The notes beneath the pieces were generated by a model. The model was not told the origin of the DNA and did no database searches. It saw nothing but the letters and a program-made list of their open reading frames with translations. Both the position numbers and the translations under genes were made by a program. Shown piece after piece: positions 61,052-64,000 of a stretch of 64,000 nt of DNA. Source of the DNA: Pseudoneurospora amorphoporcata (lineage: Eukaryota > Ascomycota > Sordariomycetes > Sordariales > Sordariaceae); NCBI GenBank assembly GCA_033297205.1, contig MU859068.1, positions 1 through 64,000 of the forward strand, read 5' to 3'. The stretch's first letter is position 1; each line of letters starts with the position of its first letter.

Positions 61052-63005
61052 TCACCTTCTAGTTCTACTCCTCAAATACTCTTCATACCGAGGCGGCAAC
61101 CCTTCATCTTCAACAACTCCCCTCAGCCCTACCACCTCCCCATAGCTCGGCGGTGGAGGCGTGCCAGGTGTCTGCCGCCTGACATTCACCGGAGCGACCT
61201 CAGTTCTTGGTCTTGGACCCTCTTCTCTCCTCACCCCAGCCCGAATCATATCCTCCACCAAATTTGCCGCCCTCATGAACGACGCCAGTTCGCCTCCAAT
61301 GGACAAATCATCGTCACTATCCTCTCCACCACTGTCTTCACCACTACTCTCCCCGACTCCATCTCCGCGCTGCTTCTCCTGCTCGTCTTCCGAGTCAACC
61401 AACGTCTCCCTCTCATCCCAACCCGTCTCATCATCATCAACGACCTGCTGGTCAACATGCTCGTGAAGTGTCTGGGTCTCGGAACCAGGTTCGTACCGCA
61501 ACGCAAACCCATCCTCTGGGACTGTGTGGTACTCACGATAGCGCTGGTACTCTTGCTCCGATAACCTCTCTTTCTCCGACTTATTCACCTCTTCCTCTGA
61601 CACCTGCCCCCTCTCCTGTGACCACAGCTCCTCCTTCTCTTCTACCGACTTTTCCTTCTCCTCTGACACCTCCTCCTTCTCCTCTAACAGCTCCTCCAAC
61701 GACTCCTCCCCTTTCTCCTGTTCCTCACCCGTTTTCTCCCCCACCCCGGCATCGCCCTCCTGCTCACCTCCATATTCCCCATCACTTCCCCCAGATCCAG
61801 CACCGGATTCAGCTTGCACCTGAGCCAAGTATTTAGCCTTACACTCCCCACAGCTTTCATCGCTGCCATAAAAGCCAGGACAAAGCGATTCTCCCGCCAC
61901 TACAGGCTCATGTCCGTTTCTCTGCGCCAACCTTCTTCTTCGGTTACGTAACCTGCGCAGGCAGTGGAAGACGCAAGCGAAGATGGGAAGAGACAGGAAG
62001 ATCAGGTAAGCGGCCAGGCGGGCCGGGGAGAGGATGGAGAGATGGGCTTGGATAGAGGCGCGGAGGGATGCGTAGAGCGAAGCTAGCGTCTTTTGTTGGG
62101 CTGATGCCGAGGGTGAGTCCAAAAACCGGCCGGGGAAGGTGGGGAGACGAGCTAGTTTTGCTAGTCGGTGGTGCGGGAGTTGCCATGGCGGATGAACCGA
62201 CGGCGTGCTGGTGTCGTTGGCTCTCGGCGGGAGGTTCGCACAGAGGGTCTCCAGTCGTTGTCGGTTTGCTGCGTCGGACTCCCTGCTTATCACCGGCTTT
62301 TGCGCATGCCCGTGGCGAACCTCACGAGTTTCCTCCTGGTCTTCAGCCACGCCCCTCCGAAACTCCAAACACTCCACCTCCTTCTCGAACTCCTTCCTTT
62401 CCCTGATCAACCTTGCCTCCCTGCTCTCCCTTTTCCCATCTTCTTCTTCCTCCCCCTCTCCCACTACGTTGTTGTCTAGGTTAAGATTATTATTATCATC
62501 ATCATCATCAAACACAACTTCCCACCCGCCAGCTTTCCCCCTAACATCTCTGACCCGCGCATCAACGCACCACCCCGCTACTCCAAACGCCCAGACTGGT
62601 TCCTCTTGTCTGAACCAGATTGTGCAACTTAGGTCTTCTTTTACAGGCTGTCCGTCCACACTCTTCACATTAAGCGTAACCGATTGCGAGCGCTGCCTAG
62701 AATGCACGTGCCCCACATCGCCGTTTCTGTTACTGTGGTCGCTAGGGACAGAGTCAGTGCTAATGGCAGAGTCGTTATCGAGATCGATGTCTTGGACATC
62801 AGCGGAGGAAGGGAAGCAACGTGATTCCCAAGTAAGATGAACCTTGATGTCGTTATCCAGCACAAACGACCCGTCTTCTGAAGGTGGCGAAAGGAGGGGT
62901 TGGTTATTGACGGTTACGTTGGGGGAGGCGCAACCGCCGGTGGTGAGAGAAGGCTTGACGTCGAGGCGGAACCCCTGTTTTCATGGTCAGGTCAGCATCC
63001 GCAAC

Positions 63006-63047
<42 letters not shown>

Positions 63048-63428
63048 AAGATCTGATTGAGCAATTGAGGGAAGAATAGTAAGTGAAGACGGAAAGGCGA
63101 TGACGTACCAAATCCTGGCCATAACCATAGGACCTAGCAGTAGGATGCATAAACTGTATATACAAACTCTGCGGGTTAGGCACCGTGACCGCCGCGGCGA
63201 CTGCTACAGGTAGTACTGGCGCGACATCTATCACCCGGGCGTAAAAGGTTGGTCAGTCAGTCAGTCAGTCAGCCATGCCTCTGAAGGAAATCCATCCATC
63301 TGTTCCGGCCAACGTGAATCACTCAGTTGGTTTCGAATGTTTGTGACGGGACGCATACCCTCTAATCCATTAACGACACTACCCAGAACCAGCGCTGAAA
63401 AGAGCGCCGTGTTTTTGAGTCCGCGCAT
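61052..63428 (-). CDS. single-span membrane protein with PPxY motifs
   Basis: Model of three exons: 63428-63359, 63227-63109, 62974-61052; 703 aa. The introns (131 and 134 nt) have GTATGC/GATAG and GTACGT/AAACAG ends and keep frame. The second holds a long homopolymer run. A signal peptide (MRGLKNTALFSALVLGSVVNG) leads an extracytoplasmic part of about 360 residues with several cysteines and an Asp-rich segment, then one transmembrane helix (AAYLIFLSLPIFACVFHCL, about 383-402) followed by a basic stop-transfer run RRLRNRRRR. The cytoplasmic tail is highly acidic and coiled-coil-like (Glu/Lys-rich). It ends with PPSY (about 671) and PPRY (about 691), the motif bound by WW domains of Rsp5/Nedd4 ubiquitin ligases. 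It may be a membrane adaptor for ubiquitin-dependent sorting; no named orthologue is recognised. Confidence 0.82.
63007..63045. repeat. poly(A) tract within intron
   Basis: About 39 consecutive A on the plus strand, read as a T run in the pre-mRNA upstream of the 3' splice site, where it may act as a long polypyrimidine tract. Confidence 0.95.
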
Positions 63429-64000
63429 CCTGGTGGTGATGTTGTGGTCGAGTGTCCTGGAGCCGGAACGTGCGGTTGCGAGCGGTCGCGGGTGGGTGGG
63501 TAGGTAACCTAATTCCTTTTCTGGGTGACCACGGAGCGGTGCGGCGGCGACAGTAAGTAGCGCACGGAAGGGCCAGAGCGGGGACGGTTCAGCTAGAACG
63601 TCTACCGCTAAGTGCTCGCTCTGTTCCGATGCCGATTGCGCGTCGGATGTCTGTCGTCGGGAACCTTGGTGAGAGCAGGCACCGATTGAACGAAGTGGCG
63701 ATGCACCGACCGTCTGTCTCCAGTTCGGGTATCGTGAGGTCGGGGTGTCGGTTGTCCGAAATTCAGTTGAGTGACCGACCGCCTAACCTAGCGTACCTAG
63801 GTAAGTAGCCAGCTTCGTCACCTGTCCCAGCAAAGGCTGCCTAACTCAAAGGGTTTAAGAAACCGGGACAAATGGGAAAGTCATGTGCAAAAAGATGAAA
63901 AGGACAGATGGCCGCTCTTCAGAAAACACCATTTCCCCAAGACCACAATACAATACGATCATCCTACTTGTTCAATCGAGACGGGAGGCCGCCCAATGAT
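63429..64000. other. promoter flank of the membrane-protein gene
   Basis: No reading frame or RNA gene seen. A (CAGT)n run lies at 63252-63272, inside the gene's first intron. Confidence 0.45.

Noticed and set aside
60785..61564. 259-codon plus-strand frame overlapping the end of the membrane-protein gene
   Set aside because: Most of it is the complement of the Glu-rich tail of the minus-strand gene.

Overview
The window looks like chromosomal DNA of a filamentous ascomycete of the Sordariales, most like Neurospora or a close relative. The grounds are short GT-AG introns (mostly 43-160 nt), many microsatellites and homopolymer runs, a VIB-1/NDT80-type regulator, a killer-toxin-like LysM/GH18 chitinase, a PNP-NACHT (NLR-like) gene, and repeat copies that differ by C-to-T / G-to-A changes as RIP would leave. 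There are no bacterial operons, CRISPR arrays or rRNA genes.

Layout. 1-9.4 kb: two small cysteine-rich secreted-protein genes (a GPI-type Ser/Thr-rich protein at 1.9-2.9 kb and a 125-aa six-cysteine protein at 5.5-6.0 kb), a 419-bp Tc1/mariner-like MITE at 6.3-6.7 kb, and a 524-aa leucine-rich-repeat-like protein at 7.7-9.3 kb, all on the minus strand. 9.4-22.8 kb: about 13 kb with no convincing coding sequence, ending at the vib-1 gene (22.8-26.1 kb), which has a 1.4-kb intron. 26.1-32.6 kb: a second gene-poor stretch, followed by an intron-containing tRNA-Glu(CTC).

33.3-40.0 kb: an accessory cluster of three genes of unknown function (about 1129, 237 and 239 aa). They appear to be diverged copies of one helical N-terminal module, each carrying a phase-1 intron at the corresponding place. 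41.6-51.8 kb: a chitin-related cluster made of a five-LysM secreted protein, a DUF7136-type secreted/GPI protein, and a 1463-aa chitinase (two LysM, CBM18, GH18, C-terminal Hce2). Three MITEs are interspersed, one of them ending about 55 bp before the chitinase start codon. 52.4-53.9 kb: a second copy of one MITE, split by a 1.25-kb LTR-like element flanked by a 5-bp target duplication.

54.3-56.7 kb: a PNP-NACHT gene with a degenerate P-loop and an odd basic tail. 58.3-60.0 kb: a conserved FG/RanBP1-domain nucleoporin. 61.1-63.4 kb: a signal-peptide, single-span membrane protein with two C-terminal PPxY motifs.

The housekeeping part is the right end (nucleoporin, membrane adaptor) and vib-1. 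The accessory parts are the unknown family, the chitin cluster and the repeat-rich 45-54 kb interval. VIB-1 is known in Neurospora to control heterokaryon-incompatibility and secretion programmes, so its presence in the same window as an NLR-like gene and secreted proteins is suggestive, but nothing in the sequence proves a functional link. All exon boundaries come from reading splice signals and keeping frame. They are models, not transcript-verified.
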